A stretch of 64,000 nt of DNA from contig NC_068937.1 in the NCBI RefSeq assembly GCF_016801865.2, forward strand, positions 72,443,601 to 72,507,600, given 5' to 3'. The stretch is from Culex pipiens pallens (taxonomy: Eukaryota > Arthropoda > Insecta > Diptera > Culicidae). Shown one piece after another: positions 46,243-57,869 of this stretch. The notes under the pieces were generated by a model. It saw only the letters and a list, made by a program, of their open reading frames with translations, did no database searches and was not told where the DNA came from. The translations under genes and the position numbers were made by a program. Position 1 is the stretch's first letter. Each line of letters opens with the position of its first letter.

Positions 46243-47600
46243 TGGCCATGGAGCGGCGCGCTCACTAGCGACATCTATGAGTCAATTTTGTTTTGTTGAA
46301 ACAGTGCTGCCATCTATTGTAATTTTTCATAATTTCTTTAAGCATTAAATTTTATTAGGAAAATGTTTTTTTATTGTTTTAAATTAATATTTACAGTTCA
46401 AAATAAAATGTAATCCTTAGTAAATCACATGCTTTGAGTATTGCGCTGTTCGGTTTAAACCGAGGGGCGTGACAATGGCCTTAATAAATTAATTTTGGCA
46501 TTTAATATATTAAGGAATTAAATTCCTCTTGCCATTTGACATTTTACAGAACCACACCTGCTTTATTGAAAACGTTGGTTTGCTTTGTGTCTCTTTCGCG
46601 CTCGACTGTCAAGTTTGTTTTGAATTAATTTTGTGATGCAGCAAGCTGCAACGCAGGAAAAGTTTATGGAGCAGCACCGGAAAAGGACAAACTGCCGGAG
46701 AGCATCGGAACATCCAACGCCATCGAATTCCACCGCAAGTGGAAACTTGTTCATCTCAGCTGGACAGATTGTTCCGCTAAGCATCGTTCTCGCATGGTGA
46801 GTTTCAATATTCTTTTCAAACTTTTCAAGTTAAATAGGCAATTCTTGTTTCAACTATCAGTTGTTTAAAAAACGATCATCTTTCGAACCAGTTGTTTTTT
46901 CTGTGATTAAAGACATTATTTTGTTCCACCCCCTCCAGGTTTTAATTGGAAGTGTTGCATTCCTCTTGAAGGACTGCTTCCTCCAAACGGGATGTTGTTG
47001 CTGTGGGTGCCGCGGCCGTTCAACATGCGTCGGGACAATGTCGATGGGTGATCGATGTTCCGCTGGTCAAAGGCTGGTGCTAGGAGTACTGCTCGTCGGG
47101 AAATCAGTTGAAATCTTCTTGGTTACGTGCTGAACGCGTTCAAATACCGCAAGCCGCAGGTGCAGAAGAAGCAGTACCAGTTCCGTTCGCTCAGCGCGAC
47201 TCAGTTCTTCCAAGCATCGACTCTGCCTGGTATAATTTGCTTAACCTGAACAGTTTTCATTTGGATCGCGATTTTAATGTAAAACTTATAAAGACGTTTA
47301 CTAAAAAGGATTGTGAGGTGCGATTCGTAGATGCTTGTGCCGGGGAATTGTGCTTTTATTCATCATGCGCAAAGTCAAGTTGTGAAATATAATAAATATA
47401 AATAAAAAATCTATTCTAACATGATAGCGAGAACATCACTTAAACAATAATTTTGTATATTTATTATTATTTTTTCATTAAGCATATTTTTGAATAAAGG
47501 GCAAGTACTTGTACTTCGACTGACACCATATTAACAAATCAAACTTCCGTCCGATACCGAATGTGGGGTGACCTGTTAAGTTTCAGTAGAAGCGGTTTGC
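46243..47600 (+). pseudogene. gene-like remains, unidentified
   Basis: The only stretch of low repetitiveness in the right half. Around 46660-46798 one plus-strand frame reads KDKLPESIGTSNAIEFHRKW up to a good splice donor (atg|gtgagt at 46798). Downstream, 47120-47230 reads VLNAFKYRKPQVQKKQYQFR in one frame, and 47222-47389 is open in another. AATAAA motifs follow near 47390 and 47494. It may be a decayed multi-exon gene or captured fragment; no family recognised. Confidence 0.35.
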
Positions 47601-47872
47601 TCCTTGCCGAAGCTCAATTCCATAAGCAGCTTCTAGGATGATGTCCAAGTTCTTCGACGCAATCGCGAAGAAAAATCAGAGAGAGAACGTTGCCAGCGAG
47701 GACGTTCTGTGCACCTGAGCTGGCGCCGGTTCGGTATTGATGAGATAATTGTTGCTGATTTGTTCGAACATTTGATAAAAAAGTTTTTTTGCGGCACCTC
47801 TTTTTGACGAACATTTCTGTTGCCACCTTTTGGTTCCTTGGATTAGCCATGGATATTTTCATAGTGTAATAG

Positions 47873-47995
47873 TGAGTTATCTAAGCCCGAGCTCACGCAC
47901 ACTAGCACTCCATTTGTTTTGCTGGCGGGTACAAAATTTAACCTCAATGTTTTTCGTGTACGTTCACGCAATACATGCGCACGTAGATAACTCTA
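47873..47995. mobile_element. MITE epsilon (~123 bp, TIR AGAGTTATCTA)
   Basis: Inverted ends (A/T)GAGTTATCTA and TAGATAACTCT around a core with CACACTAGCACTCCATTTGT. Other copies: 49651-49775, 49786-49899, 57115-57230 (right end lost) and 61090-61211. Confidence 0.7.
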
Positions 47996-48268
47996 TGAAC
48001 AGGGCAGCTACCACCACGCAGCGCCACCAGCGTAAAAGAGCATCTTTTATTACGTAACGCTGTTGGTGGTGTAGGTTAAGGGGGTGGGAGGTTCGGACGA
48101 GTTAAGTATTTTTTTTTTAAATTTGTATGGACATTTTAAACGAAGGGGGAGGGGATCAAAAATCCAAATTTTAGCGTTACGTAATAAAAGAAGTGTACCT
48201 AAATGAGCAGGCCTTCGTTGGTTGGTTTCTAGCCGAGTTCTAACACAGTTTCCATTTTCTTATAGAAT

Positions 48269-49068
48269 GGTCCTGGGTTCGATACCCATCTGCTCCCAAC
48301 GAGAAAGTTCTGGACTCATTGAATTTGGAAATTAATGAAAAACATGAAGCTCACGGCGGGGTTCAATCCCCTGTCCTTAGGATTGGCAAACAAAATGCTT
48401 CCCACTTTACCGTGGAGCATTGGTAGCTTCAGTAGGACTTAGACTGATATAGTTGAATCCAAGAAACGGACGAGAATAAAGTTGAATGCAAGGTAGTAGT
48501 GCGTCGTAGTGGTGGTGCATATCGCGTTACCGTGCGTCTCTGTTCGAGTGCCAAAAAAAAATCCGACGAAAATCTTTCCGATCGCGCCCGAAGAAGCCAC
48601 ACAGCAAAGTGCTCGTTCGCGGCGCGAGTTGAGTGTGTTGCATAGATCAGCTTTCTAGACGCAACGCGAGCCCAAAAAATCGCGTGTCGTCGGAAATGTT
48701 GTGGAAGTTTTTGAGAAAAACTGAAATGGGTGTAAAAGTACTAGAGTGTTCACCGACCGTAACGACGAGGCTACCGCTGGCCTTGCAGCGTAGGTGGTAG
48801 TCCTACCGCGAGGCTAGGGCTCCTTAGGCTAGCCACCTATGGAGTCCAAAAGCAAAACGATGGCTACTGAATCTGCGAGAAGGAAACCAGACTGGAGGAA
48901 TGGAACGACCCTTAGCATGAAAACACGGACACGAATCGGAACATGGAACGTATTGACGCTTGCCCAGAAGGGTAAGTTAGCAACGCTAGGGAAGGAGGCA
49001 GCTCGGCTGAAGCTTGAGATCTTGGGGCTTAGCGAAGTCCGTTGGCCGAACTCAGCAGAACACAAGTT
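48269..49068 (+). mobile_element. RTE element, 5' portion only
   Basis: Matches 51243-52030 closely, then stops abruptly at cacaagtt, one fifth of the way into the endonuclease. The frame from 48839 gives the first 76 residues of the RTE protein, including GTWNVLTLAQKGK and LSEVRW. It has lost its 3' end, which target-primed retrotransposition does not normally do, so segmental duplication or later deletion is implied. Just upstream both copies share the same broken MITE. Confidence 0.75.
48349..48418 (-). tRNA. tRNA-like segment in the RTE 5' region
   Basis: The minus strand has GCTCCACGG facing CCGTGAGC and a strong T-arm-like hairpin CAGGGGATTGAACCCCG. The D and anticodon arms do not pair well. 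The neighbouring 48269-48297 is a second tRNA 3' half (CTGGGTTCGATACCCATCTG), similar to the one at 30353-30428. Both recur at 51243-51395. They may be relics of a SINE that supplied a polymerase III promoter. Confidence 0.3.
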
Positions 49069-49605
49069 CAAAAACTTCAACATGTCAGTGGAAATTTTAG
49101 TGCAATCGGCTGAAATTGATTAAAAATGCATGCCTCAGCTTTAATAATAATTTTGAGCATATTCGGGTGTATTAAAAAATAATTTGGTTTTAGTGAATAT
49201 TCGATAAATACGTGTTTATCGCTAATTTTTTTTGTCGAATCTTACTTTTATTGGAAATAATGATTACAATATAAGAATAATAAAAATAAAATAACGCCGT
49301 TCAATATATTGTTCACATAACATGTCACCATTTTCGAAATATACAAAATATGATAATGAAAACAAAAGTATATTCAACTATTTTTTTCTAATTCCTTAAA
49401 CAAAAAAAATCAACAATGCTGTCAAAAAGTGTCATTTTGTAATTCCTATTATTTTTAATTCACGAAAATGTTCTAAAAATAACTGAAATATAAAAAAACT
49501 TCAACGTGATTGATTTTTTTAAAAATAATTTGTTTTGTTAATTTGGCCCGCAACACATTTGAGCTCCACATTTGGCCCGGCCTCCAAAAACTTTGAGCAC
49601 CCCTG
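49069..49605 (-). mobile_element. hAT-like non-autonomous fragment
   Basis: The right end on the minus strand reads CAGGGGTGCTCAAAGTTTTT, followed by GGAGGCCGGGCC, the style of many hAT terminal repeats that begin CAGGGGTG. The interior is AT-rich with no transposase. I could not find a matching left end or an 8-bp duplication, so the element is probably partial. Confidence 0.45.
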
Positions 49606-49650
49606 CCTTACAAGGCTACCTTCTCTCAAACAACTGTTTGTTGACAACCA

Positions 49651-49775
49651 TAGAGTTATCTACGTGCGCATGTATTGCGTGTACGTACACGAAAAAAAGT
49701 GAGGTTAAATTTTGTACCGTCCAGCAAAACAAATGGTGTGCTAGTGTGCGTGAGCTTGGGCTTAGATAACTCTAT
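49651..49775. mobile_element. MITE epsilon copy
   Basis: Complete, only about 10 bp from another copy at 49786 in opposite orientation. Confidence 0.65.
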
Positions 49776-49785
49776 AGAAGTATCA

Positions 49786-49899
49786 AAGCCCGAGCTCACG
49801 CACACTAGTACTCCATTTGTTTTGCTGATGGGTACAAAATTTAACCTCAATCTATTTCGTGTACGTACGTGCAATACACGCGCACGTAGATAACTCTAC
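49786..49899. mobile_element. MITE epsilon copy, inverted
   Basis: Left terminus short. Together with the previous copy it forms a head-to-head pair that would fold into a long hairpin. Confidence 0.55.
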
Positions 49900-50302
49900 A
49901 GTTATCCATTTTTTTCAAATAGCTCTTGAATGACTTTTTTTAAAATGCTGAAATTGATTTGAGGTACAACACGTAAATTTTTAAATGAAACTAATGGCAA
50001 AATATTTTGTAAGATAGTGAATACAAACAGAAACAAAATCACCAACATTCATCACGGACGTCTTTTCTGCGGATACTTTGCTTGGAAGAAATCTTATTTT
50101 CGACGGACGCGTAGTGCGGACGTACGGAGCACGGATGCGCATACGGGTGCGGAACAGTGTGAATGGCTGCATAAGAAATGCATTGGAGAAATCGCGTCCG
50201 CACTGTGCGTCCGTACTGTCAAATTTTGTGCGGATGCGGCTGCGGCTGGGGATGCGGTATAATGTGAATACACCTTTACGCTGCGTGGTGGTATAGCTGC
50301 CT
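49900..50302. other. no gene seen; CGGACG-rich short repeat
   Basis: AT-rich left half, then a segment with CGGACGCGTAGTGCGGACGT and its loose inverse (ACTGTGCGTCCGTACTGTC), perhaps a degenerate foldback element. The short frames at 50017 and 50078 do not look coding. Confidence 0.3.
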
Positions 50303-50473
50303 CCCAGTCAAATCAATCCGAATTCTGAAACGGAATCTAATTAGAATTGTATACAAATTCCGTTTCAAACGCAACAACCGGTTCGAACACGGAACCGGTT
50401 GTTGCGTTTGAAACGGAATTTGTATACGATTCTAATTAGATTCCGTTTCAGAATTCGGATTGATTTGACTGGG
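50303..50473. mobile_element. MITE gamma copy inside a MITE spacer
   Basis: It splits the phrase gctgcctcgtttatt, intact at 55388-55404 among other places, and leaves CT on both sides. That gives a clean occupied/empty pair with a 2-bp duplication. Confidence 0.8.
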
Positions 50474-50543
50474 CTCGTTTATTACACTGTGAAAATATCC
50501 AGGATTACTACACAAAAGTGTGTAATCCTACTTGAACCTACTG

Positions 50544-50648
50544 CCCAGTCCACTCAATCGGAATTCTGAAACGGAATTCAGTTCGGTTGTTGCGTTTGAA
50601 ACGGAATACTTAAACGATTCGAATTTAATTCCGATTGAGTTGACTGGG
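50544..50648. mobile_element. MITE beta copy
   Basis: 105 bp, complete, followed by two tandem repeat alpha copies (50668 and 50918). Confidence 0.75.
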
Positions 50649-51800
50649 TAGTACCACGGGTATGAATTTTCAAGTAAGTTCAATATGGCGACTTGCATCA
50701 GAAGAAAGTGAGGCATTTTCGCTAGTTCTAACTGATCTGTGTTTTGCGTGCACGTCCGCAAAAATCGACCACACACATACTAATACAAAGCGCCTCAAAG
50801 AGGCAAAAGGTAATTACGAATATTTTTGGCACTTTCTTTTCGGTTTTGCAAAAACAAATAAAAAAAACTAACTAAAGTATAGTCTGATTCAATTTTCGTT
50901 GCTGATTTGTTCGAACATCAATATGGCGACTTGTATCAGAAGAAAGTGAGGCATTTTCGCTAGTTTTAACTGTTCTGTGTTCTGCGTGCACATCCGCAAA
51001 CATCGACCACACACATACTAATACAAAGCGCCACCAAGAGGCAAAAGGTAATTACGAATATTTTTGGCACTTTCGTTTCGGTTTTGCAAAACAATTTGTA
51101 TGGACATTTTAAACGAAGGGCGAAGGGGTCAAAAAATCCAAATTTTAGCGTTACGTAATAAAAGAAGTGTACCTAAATGAGCAGGCATTCGTTGGTTGGT
51201 TTCTAGCCGAGTTCTAACACAGTTTCCATTTTCTTATAGAATGGTCCTGGGTTCGATACCCATCTGCTTCCAACGAGAAAGTTCTGGACTCATTGAATTT
51301 GGAAATTAATGAAAAACATGAAGCTCACGGCGGGGTTCAATCCCCTGTCCTTAGGATTGGCATACAAAATGCTTTCCACTTTACCGTGGAGCATTGGTAG
51401 CTTCAGTAGGACTTAGACTGATATAGTTGAATCCAAGAAACGGACGAGAATAAAGTTGAATGCAAGGTAGTAGTGGTGGTGCATATCGCGTTACCGTGCG
51501 TCTCTGTTCGAGTGCCAACAAAATCCGACGAAAATCTTTTCAATCGCGCCCGAAGAAGCCACACAGCAAAGTGCTCGTTCGCGGCGCGCGTTGAGTGTGT
51601 TGCATAGATCAGCTTTCTAGACGCAACGCGAGCCCAAAAAATCGCGTGTCGTCGGAAATGTTGTGAAAGTTTTTGAGAAAAACTGAAATGGGTGTAAAAG
51701 TGCTAGAGTGTTCACCGACCGTAACGACGAGGCTACCGCTGGCCTTGCAGCGTAGGTGGTAGTCCCACCGCGAGGCTAGGGCTCCTTAGGCTAGCCACCT

Positions 51801-52949
51801 ATGGAGTCCAAAAGCAAAACGATGGCTACTGAATCTGCGAGAAGGAAACCAGACTGGAGGAATGGAACGACCCTTAGCATGAAAACACGGACACGAATCG
51901 GAACATGGAACGTATTGACGCTTGCCCAGAAGGGTAAGTTAGCAACGCTAGGGAAGGAGGCAGCTCGGCTGAAGCTTGAGATCTTGGGGCTTAGCGAAGT
52001 CCGTTGGCCGAACTCAGCAGAACACAAGTTGCCCACCGGGCAAGTTCTGCTGTATTCTGGTATGCAAGCCGAAGATAGCCAACGCGCACATCGGGTGCGA
52101 GGAGTAGGATTCCTACTGAGCCCGAATGCACGATCGGCGCTCTTAACGTGGGAACCAATAAACGAGCGAATAATTGTAGCCATATTTAGGACGAGAGTCA
52201 GGAACCTGACTTTTGTCCAAGTTTACGCGCCAACCGACGCTGCCGACTTGCAGGAGAAGGAGGGGTTCTACAGTCAGCTGAGCGGTACAGTCGACAAGAT
52301 CCCGAAAGGTGACATCCGGATCTTCGCGGGCGACTTCAATGCGAAGATCGGCTCTGACAACACGGACCTTGAGCGTATTATGGGGCGCCATGGTCTCGGA
52401 GAGATGAGCGAGAACGGTGAGCTGTTTACAGAGTTTTGTGGAAATTACGATATGGTGATCGGGGGATCGCTCTTTCCCCACCGATCAGTACATAAAGTCA
52501 CGTGGGTTTCACGTGATGGGCGAACTGAAAATCAGATAGACCACATCTGTGTCAGCCACAAGTGGAGAAGGAGTTTCCTTGATGTGAGGAATATGCGGAG
52601 CGCTGACATCGCATCCGACCATCATCTTCTCGTCGGCGAAATACGACTACGGGTAGCGCGTGTCGTACGGCAGGAAGAGAAAGTCGGCTGTAGGTTCAAC
52701 GTGCAACGTTTGGCGAATCCCGAAGTGCACAGGGCTTTTGTCGGTGAGCTTCTAGCCCGAGCTTCGGATATCCCGGACGGCACTGTTGAGGAGGAATGGC
52801 AGTGCATCAAGGACGCCTTCATCGCTACCAGCGAGAATACTCTGGGGGTGCACCTGGGAGAAAATAGAGGAGAGGAAAAATGCAAAGGCAGCCATTGTGT
52901 GTGCGAGAACGAGAGTGACGAAGGCACGTACCCGCCAAGAGTACGCTAA
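51801..52949 (+). pseudogene. RTE endonuclease part
   Basis: The 382-residue frame has GTWNVLT at 34-40, LSEVRW at 64-69, the GDFN motif at 177-180, TENQIDHI near 242-249 and SDHHLL at 272-277, the full set of apurinic-type endonuclease markers. It runs out of frame near 52875, where the family's reading shifts, and the last 25 or so residues are missense before a stop. The in-frame start lies after a leader with TGGAGTCC; an RTE protein would normally continue into the reverse transcriptase as one polyprotein. Confidence 0.8.
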
Positions 52950-53046
52950 TCTGGAATAGGCGGTTAAACGCTCTTGTAGGCGGGACAAGAGAGCCTGGAC
53001 AGATTCCCTTGCCGACGAGGGAGAGAAAGCTGCCAACAATGGTGAC

Positions 53047-54769
53047 ATGCGCCTCCTCTATGACGTATCGCAACGCTTGTGTGGTGCCAGGACGAATACA
53101 CAAATTCCGGTGAAAGACAGGAGCGGCCAGCTGATAACCGATCCAGCTGACCAGCTGAGACGATGGTTCGAGCATTTTGAGCAGCTGCTACAAGTCTCGA
53201 ATCCACGTCCAACCGCTCAGTATCAACCGCCTAACGTGAGGCGTATCAACCGGGTGAATTCTAATCCACCTACGCTGAGAGAGATTGAGGAAGCTGTGAG
53301 GTGTATGAAGTCCGGAAAAGCTCGGATCGGATCACCGCAGAAATGCTTAAAGCTGACGCCCAACTGTCAGCTCGGATGCTGCATCGGCTATTTAGCAAAA
53401 TCTGGGACACCGTGACATTTCCGGCCGACTGGATGCAGGGCATCTTGGTGAAGGTTCCCAAGAAGGGGGATCTCGCCATCTGCGATAACTGGCGTGGCAT
53501 CATGCTGCTGTGCATAATCCTGAAGGTTCTCTGCAAGGTGATCTTGTGCAGGATCAAGTCGAAGATAGACGAGACTCTTCGACGGCAGCAAGCAGGGTTC
53601 CGGAGTGGCCGGTCATGTGTGGATCACATTGTGACACTTCGTGTCATCCTCGAACAAGTCAACGAATTCCAGGATTCTCTTCACCTGGTGTTCGTCGATT
53701 ATGAAAAAGCGTTCGATCGTCTCAACCACGAAAACCTTTGGGAAGCTCTTGGGCGCAAGGGAGTCCTCATCAAGGCGCAGTACGAAGCTTTCGTTTGCCG
53801 TGTTTTACACAACGGAGTTTTGTCTGACCCAATCCGGGTGGTAGCCGTGGTGAGGCAAGGATGTATCCAGTCACCTTTGCTATTTCTCATCGTCATCGAT
53901 GAGGTGTTAGCTGGAGCGCTAGACCGTGTGCAAAACCGAGGGCTGCTGTGGCAGCCGATAAGAATAGAGCACCTCAACGACCTCGACTTTGCCGATGACA
54001 TTGTGCTGTTCTCGCAGAGAGGAAACGACATGCAGAACAAGTTGGACGACCTAGCGGCGTGCTCCTCTGCGGCAGGTCTAAAAGTCAATGTCTCTAAGAC
54101 CAAGTCGATGGCAGTGAACACGGAACGCGCACAAAGCTTCACTGTAGCTGGTGAACAAGTTGAGAAGGTCGACACTTTCCAGTACCTTGGTAGTCCTGAT
54201 GGTGGCACCAAGATCGACATATCCACACGGATCAAGAAGGCCAGGGGTGCTTTTGCGGGTCTTCGCAACCTGTGGCGATCAAACCAAATCCGCTTGCGCA
54301 CAAAATTACGGATCTTCAACTCGAACGTCAAGTCGGTGTTACTCTACGGGAGTGAGACTTGGTGCGTATCGAGCCAGAATACGTCGAAACTACAAGTCTT
54401 TGTGAACCGCTGCCTACGCAACATCATTCGTGCTTGGTGGCCCGACAACTGGGTGTCGAATTCAGAGTTGCACCGGCGGTGTCAGCAAAGGCCGATACAC
54501 ATCGAGATCCGGGAGCGGAAGTGGAGATGGGTTGGCCACACGCTACGGAAGGATGCGCACGAGATCTGCAGAGAAGCCCTAGATTGGAACCCGCAAGGAC
54601 AACGTGGTCGGGCAGACCAAGAGGCTCCTGGCGGAGAAGCCTCCACCAAGAAATCAGAGCTGTGGACGCTTCGTTGAGCTGGCGCCAAGTGAAGGCGAAA
54701 GCTGAGAACCGTCAACAGTGGAAATCCTTCAACGCGGCCCTATGCTCCACTGGGGAGCAGGACGCATAA
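53047..54769 (+). pseudogene. RTE reverse transcriptase part, frameshifted
   Basis: The connector reads REIEEAVRCMKSGKAR to about 53325, then the frame of 53301-54677 takes over with SDRITAEMLKADAQ. Motifs there are PADWMQGILVKVPKKGD, QAGFRSGRSCVDHIVTLR (97-114), VFVDYEKAFDRLNHENLW (130-147), RQGCIQSPLLF (185-195) and the catalytic FADD (230-233). The tail WRWVGHTLRKD is typical of RTE. A last frameshift near 54615 moves into the frame ending GRPRGSWRRSLHQEIR to CSTGEQDA. The catalytic residues are present, but the protein is broken. Confidence 0.85.
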
Positions 54770-54929
54770 GTATGTAAGTAAAGCAAGTTGAATATCAGAA
54801 CATACAAGAATGCATTGAATTGCATGCATGCAGGCGCATTTGAAATGAACCTACATTACCTCGCTATAAATAGCCTGGGCGACTGATAGAATTCATCCAA
54901 TAAGAGATGAGAAGAATTGAAAGCTTTCC

Positions 54930-55303
54930 CATTAGAAATGAGAACTTACGAAGAATTCGAACAACAATGCAACGGTCTTTACCGCTCGCCTAGGGTGGAT
55001 CCTCAGACAATTCACCTTCCCAAAAACCGTCCAACTCCAAGCGAAACTTACTTGAGGATACCGTGGAGATTTTCCCTTAATACTCTGAAAAAATTGGAGC
55101 ATCAACACTTCCCGTCTTCCAAATCCCTTTCCTTGTCCCTGGTGCGCGGTGGAGATGGGAGCAACCTGCAATGGACGGCTGCCATGGTGGTGAGAATCTG
55201 GTTCAGGTGGAATTGGTTCTATTCCCAATTATCGATTCCTAGGCAACTTGGGCTTAGACAATCATCACATCACATGGCAAAAATCCAGTCTGCAATCCGC
55301 TAA
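54930..55303 (+). repeat. array-border module without a minisatellite
   Basis: The only full module copy not abutting a 9-bp array. It is preceded by unique sequence (gaattgaaagctttcccatt). The plus-strand frame is open from 54917 to 55300. It may show what lay at the border before the minisatellite grew. Confidence 0.65.
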
Positions 55304-55464
55304 ATTCACCGTCTCCTAGCGAAGCGAACCCACACCAACAACTGCGTTACGTAATAAAAGAATGCTCTTTTACGCTGCGTGGTGGTATAGCTGCCTCGTT
55401 TATTACACTGTGAAAATATCTAGGATTACAACACAAAAGTGTGTAATCCTACTTGAACCTACTG

Positions 55465-55569
55465 CCCAGTCCACTCAATCGGAATTCTGAAACGGAATTC
55501 AGTTCGGTTGTTAGGTTTGAAACGGAGTACTCAAACGATTCGAATTTAATTCCGATTGAGTTGACTGGG
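55465..55569. mobile_element. MITE beta copy
   Basis: 105 bp with a few substitutions (ttaggtttgaaacggagtac), older than the others. Confidence 0.7.
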
Positions 55570-55729
55570 TAGTACTACGGCTATTAATTCGTCCGCAAAC
55601 ATCGACCACACACATACTAATACAAAGCTCCACCAAGAGGCAAAAGGTAATTACGAATATATTTGGCACTTTCGTTTCGGTTTGGCAAAAACAAATAACA
55701 AAACTAACTTTTAAGTATAGTCTGATTCA

Positions 55730-55884
55730 GGGTTTGTTCAAATATTACGTCCAATGATTTTCGGGATTTTAGACCCCCTCCCTCCCCCCTGTCACGCACT
55801 TTTCCTATACCTTTAACATGGGCTGTCACAAACCCCAGACCCCCCCCCTCCCTCTATTCATGGACGTAATTTTTTAACGAACCC
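55730..55884. mobile_element. MITE theta (155 bp, TIR GGGTTTGTTCAAA, 4-bp TTCA duplication)
   Basis: Ends GGGTTTGTTCAAATATTACG and CGTAATTTTTTAACGAACCC are imperfect inverses; the core is strongly C-rich. TTCA flanks both sides (55726-55729 and 55885-55888). Repeat alpha copies elsewhere show the uninterrupted site. Confidence 0.7.
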
Positions 55885-55889
55885 TTCAA

Positions 55890-56436
55890 ACTTTGTTGCT
55901 GATTTGTTCGAAAATCAATATGGCAACTTGTATTAGAAGAAAGTGAGGCATTTTCGCTAGTTTTAACTGTTCTGTGTTCTGCGTGCACATCCGCAAACAT
56001 CGACCACACACATACTAATACAAAGCGCCACAAAGAGGCAAAAGGTAATTACGAATATTTTTGGCACTTTCGTTTCGGTTTTGCAAAACAAATAACAACA
56101 CTAACTTTTAAGTATAGTTTGACTCAAACTTTGTTGCTGATTTGTTCGAAAATTTGATCAAAAAATAATAAGTTGTTTTGCAGCACCTCTTTTGAACGGA
56201 CATTTCTGTTGCCACCTTTTGGTTCCTTAGATTAGCCATAGATATTTTCACAGTGTAATAAACAGGGCAGCTACCACCACGCAGCGCCACACTGAAAGCC
56301 CGACCATGGTAATTTTTAAAACATTAGCTAAAAATGCTGCTTATTAAATTAACTGCGGCTTTTTGGTAAAAGTAAACGCAAATATTGAGTTGACTGAGCA
56401 GTAGATTCAAGTAGGATTACACACTTTCGTGTAATC
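55890..56436. repeat. repeat alpha and GGTTCCTT-family pieces
   Basis: A plus-strand alpha copy (55915-56110) is followed by the family containing GTTGCCACCTTTTGGTTC (56130-56290) and part of the CATGGTAATTTTTAAAACAT spacer. No gene. Confidence 0.55.
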
Positions 56437-57600
56437 ATAGTTGAACTAAAAAAACTGTAATGCTGTTACTCGGTGAAGTAATATCGTTGCCCAGGCACGA
56501 AATATTTTAGCAGAGCTGGTTCTGTAAGAATCCTGCTAGAATGTCACTACATTTCTGTTAGAATTCTATAAGAAAATGGAAACTGTGTTAGAACTCGGCT
56601 AGAAACCAACCAACGAATGCCTGCTCATTTAGGTACACTTCTTTTATTACGTAACGCCAAAATTTGGATTTTTTTGACCCCCTCGCCCTTCGTTTAAAAT
56701 GTCCATACAAATTTCAAAAAAAAACTTAACTCGTTCGAATCCCCACCCTCTCAACCCACACCAACAACTGCGTTACGTAATAAAAGAAAGAAAGTGAGGC
56801 ATTTTCGCTAGTTCTAACTGTTCTGTGTTCTGCGTGCACGTCCGCAAACATCGACCACACACATACTAATACAAAGCGCCACCAAGAGGCAAAAGGTAAT
56901 TACGAATATGTTTGGCACTTTCGTTTCGGTTTTGCAAAAACAAATAACAAAACTAACTTTCAAGTATAGTTGACTGTTAAACTTGTAATTGTTGCTGATT
57001 TGTTCGAACATTTGATCAAACAAGTTTTTTTGCGGCACCTCTTTTTGACGAACATTTCTGTTGCCACCTTTTGGTTCCTTGGATTAGCCATGGATATTTT
57101 CATAGTGTAATAGTGAGTTATCTAAGCCCGAGCTAACGCACACTAGCACTCCATTTGTTTTGCTGGAGGGTACAAAATTTAACCTCAATGTTTTTCGTGT
57201 ATGTTCACGCAATACATGCGCACGTAGCGCCACCAGCGTAAAAGAGCATCTTTTATTACGTAACGCAGTTGATGGTGTAGGTTGAGGGGGTGGGAGGTTC
57301 GAACGAGTTAAGTATTTTTTTTGAAATTTGTATGGACATTTTAAACGAAGGGGGAGGGGTCAAAAAATCCAAATTTTAGCGTTACGTAATAAAAGAAGTG
57401 TACCTAAATGAGCAGGCATTCGTTGGTTGGTTTCTAGCCGAGTTCTAACACAGTTTCCATTTTCTTATAGATATATAAATGTAGTGACATTCTAGCAGGA
57501 TTCTTACAGAACCAGCTCTGCTATAATATTTCGTGCCTGGGCAACGTTATTGCTTCACCGAGTAACAGCATTAAACTTTTTTTAGTTCAACTAAGGTTCA
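56437..57600. mobile_element. composite foldback with ~270-bp inverted ends
   Basis: The left arm (about 56437-56720: CAGGCACGAAATATTTTAGC to CGTTTAAAATGTCCATACAA) is inverted at about 57326-57600. Between the arms lie repeat alpha, a GGTTCCTT-family piece and a truncated MITE epsilon. No ORF. The arms match those at 45408-45935 and 63510-63800. Possibly two solo elements in opposite orientation rather than one mobile unit. Confidence 0.55.
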
Positions 57601-57677
57601 ACTTTAGTTATTTATCAACCCACACCAACAACTGCGTTACGTAATAAAAGAATGCTCTTTTACGCTGCGTGGGTGTA

Positions 57678-57848
57678 CCCAGTCAAATCAATCCGAATTC
57701 TGAAACGGAATCTAATTAGAATCGTATACAAATTCCGTTTCAAACGCAACAACCGGTTCGAACACGGAACCGGTTGTTGCGTTTGAAACGGAATTTGTAT
57801 ACGATTCTAATTAGATTCCGTTTCAGAATTCGGGTTGATTTGACTGGG
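57678..57848. mobile_element. MITE gamma copy
   Basis: Splits the phrase ctgcgtggtggtatagctgc, with GTGG on each side and five extra bases (gtgta) at the left end. Confidence 0.75.
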
Positions 57849-57869
57849 GTGGTGGTATAGCTGCATGGC

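Larger units (their letters stand above)
51243..54785 (+). mobile_element. RTE-clade non-LTR retrotransposon, frameshifted
   Basis: The plus-strand order is a 5' region with tRNA-like pieces, endonuclease (51801-52949), connector in another frame (53047-53415), reverse transcriptase (53301-54677) and a C-terminal tail (frame of 54359-54769). A short TAAG-type tail near 54770-54785 suits RTE 3' ends. At least three frameshifts disable it. Domain order and motifs resemble JAM1-type mosquito RTE elements. The first 0.8 kb is duplicated at 48269-49068. Confidence 0.8.

Noticed and set aside
51791..54331. Minus-strand ORFs of 95-210 residues over the RTE element
   Set aside because: Antisense shadows of the endonuclease and reverse transcriptase frames.
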